DNA from: Candidatus Poseidoniales archaeon
GTDB lineage: Archaea > Thermoplasmatota > Poseidoniia > Poseidoniales > Poseidoniaceae
Direction: 5' to 3'
Length of the DNA stretch: 5,785 nt
NCBI GenBank assembly: GCA_012959845.1
Contig: DUCL01000056.1
Coordinates: 1-5,785, forward strand
Positions within the stretch are counted from its first letter, which is position 1. The number at the start of each line of letters is the position of its first letter. A program made the position numbers and the translations under genes. The notes below the pieces were generated by a model that worked only from the letters and a program-made list of their open reading frames with translations, had not been told where the DNA came from and made no database searches. Below are positions 5,508-5,785 of the stretch, piece after piece.

Positions 5508-5785
5508 TCAGTGATTCACTGGCCGGCCGACTGCATAGGCTTTCCAACCTTTGGAAGTCAAATCATCCAAGTTCAATACTCGTCGCCCGTCATAGATGAG
5601 TGGTGTACGCATTTGCTTAACTAGGGCCGACCAATCAAGGGAAAGGCAGGCATTGTGTGCTGTAACAAGAACTGCCATATCATAGCCATGTGCATCACTA
5701 ATTTCAGAAATTACTTCAACACCCTCTGGATACATATTGTCATCCAAATGAGGGTCCCAAGCACCAACAACGATTCCTTTTGCCA
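5508..5785 (-). CDS. UDP-glucose/GDP-mannose dehydrogenase family, C-terminal fragment
   Basis: The last 91 residues of a nucleotide-sugar dehydrogenase; the N-terminal NAD-binding and central domains lie beyond the right edge. The enzyme would oxidise a UDP-hexose to a UDP-uronic acid using two NAD+, in the cytosol, supplying glycan synthesis. The visible part is the C-terminal UDP-binding Rossmann domain: GAWDPH near the edge (the usual 'yDP' turn after the strand), then MAVLVTAHNACLSLDW (the 'D..v..t.H..f...d' segment), TPLIYDGRRVLN (the 'P.i.DgRn.' motif with the nucleotide-contact arginine), and GWKAYAVGRP at the end. The 'YDGRRVL...G...Y..GR' layout looks most like UDP-glucose 6-dehydrogenase, but UDP-N-acetylmannosamine dehydrogenase cannot be ruled out from this end. 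An internal TTG at 5747 is not the start, since the frame is open to the edge. It converges on the glutaredoxin gene with 19 bp between stops. Confidence 0.85.
   Translation of the reverse strand, partial: AKGIVVGAWDPHLDDNMYPEGVEVISEISDAHGYDMAVLVTAHNACLSLDWSALVKQMRTPLIYDGRRVLNLDDLTSKGWKAYAVGRPVNH
5509..5521. repeat. Short palindrome at the dehydrogenase gene end
   Basis: CAGTGATTCACTG is a perfect 6-bp inverted repeat around one central base (5-bp stem with a 3-base loop if folded), covering the last codons of the dehydrogenase, and is followed at once by the palindrome GGCCGGCC (5521-5528). No T-run follows on either strand, so a terminator role is uncertain. Confidence 0.35.

Noticed and set aside
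5521..5528. GGCCGGCC palindrome
   Set aside because: It encodes the conserved Gly-Arg-Pro end of the dehydrogenase, so a separate function is not needed.
5439..5624. Plus-strand open frame from the glutaredoxin end into the dehydrogenase
   Set aside because: Overlaps two real genes in other frames and has no recognisable sequence.

Overview
The window holds seven protein-coding genes packed tightly on both strands. Five are complete and one is cut at each edge. The DNA is moderately AT-rich. The best guess for the source is a planktonic or environmental euryarchaeon, for example a marine Thermoplasmatota/Poseidoniales-type genome. The reasons are an archaeal-style STAND/AAA ATPase, frequent AGA/AGG arginine codons, a TTG start, G-rich ribosome binding sites close to several starts, and surface-glycan genes mixed with bacterial-like redox genes. 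No rRNA or other phylogenetic marker is present, so this is inference and a bacterial source is not excluded.

Left part (1-1542): the 3' part of a STAND-type P-loop ATPase runs in from the left edge. It meets a small thioredoxin (trxA-like, minus strand) tail to tail, with two bases between the stop codons and an inverted repeat across both. A 143-bp divergent spacer then separates thioredoxin from ribulose-phosphate 3-epimerase.

Middle (1543-4750): rpe and a GT4-type glycosyltransferase form a two-gene plus-strand unit. A 14-helix MOP/Wzx-type polysaccharide flippase runs towards them on the minus strand, and its 3' end overlaps the glycosyltransferase by 56 bp. The glycosyltransferase would assemble a lipid-linked or surface glycan, and the flippase would move the lipid-linked glycan across the membrane.

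Right part (4751-5785): a short divergent spacer leads into a bolA - CGFS monothiol glutaredoxin operon. These two proteins are a well-known pair that bridges a [2Fe-2S] cluster. The operon converges on the C-terminal end of a UDP-glucose/GDP-mannose dehydrogenase family gene, cut by the right edge, which would supply a UDP-uronic acid for the glycan pathway. The right half therefore reads as a surface glycan locus with an iron-sulfur/redox operon inserted in it.

I found no tRNA, rRNA, CRISPR array, insertion sequence or attachment site. There is no gene-free stretch longer than 300 bases. Nothing here clearly amounts to a new system. The main points of interest are the BolA-glutaredoxin pair in a probable archaeon and the compact convergent gene ends.
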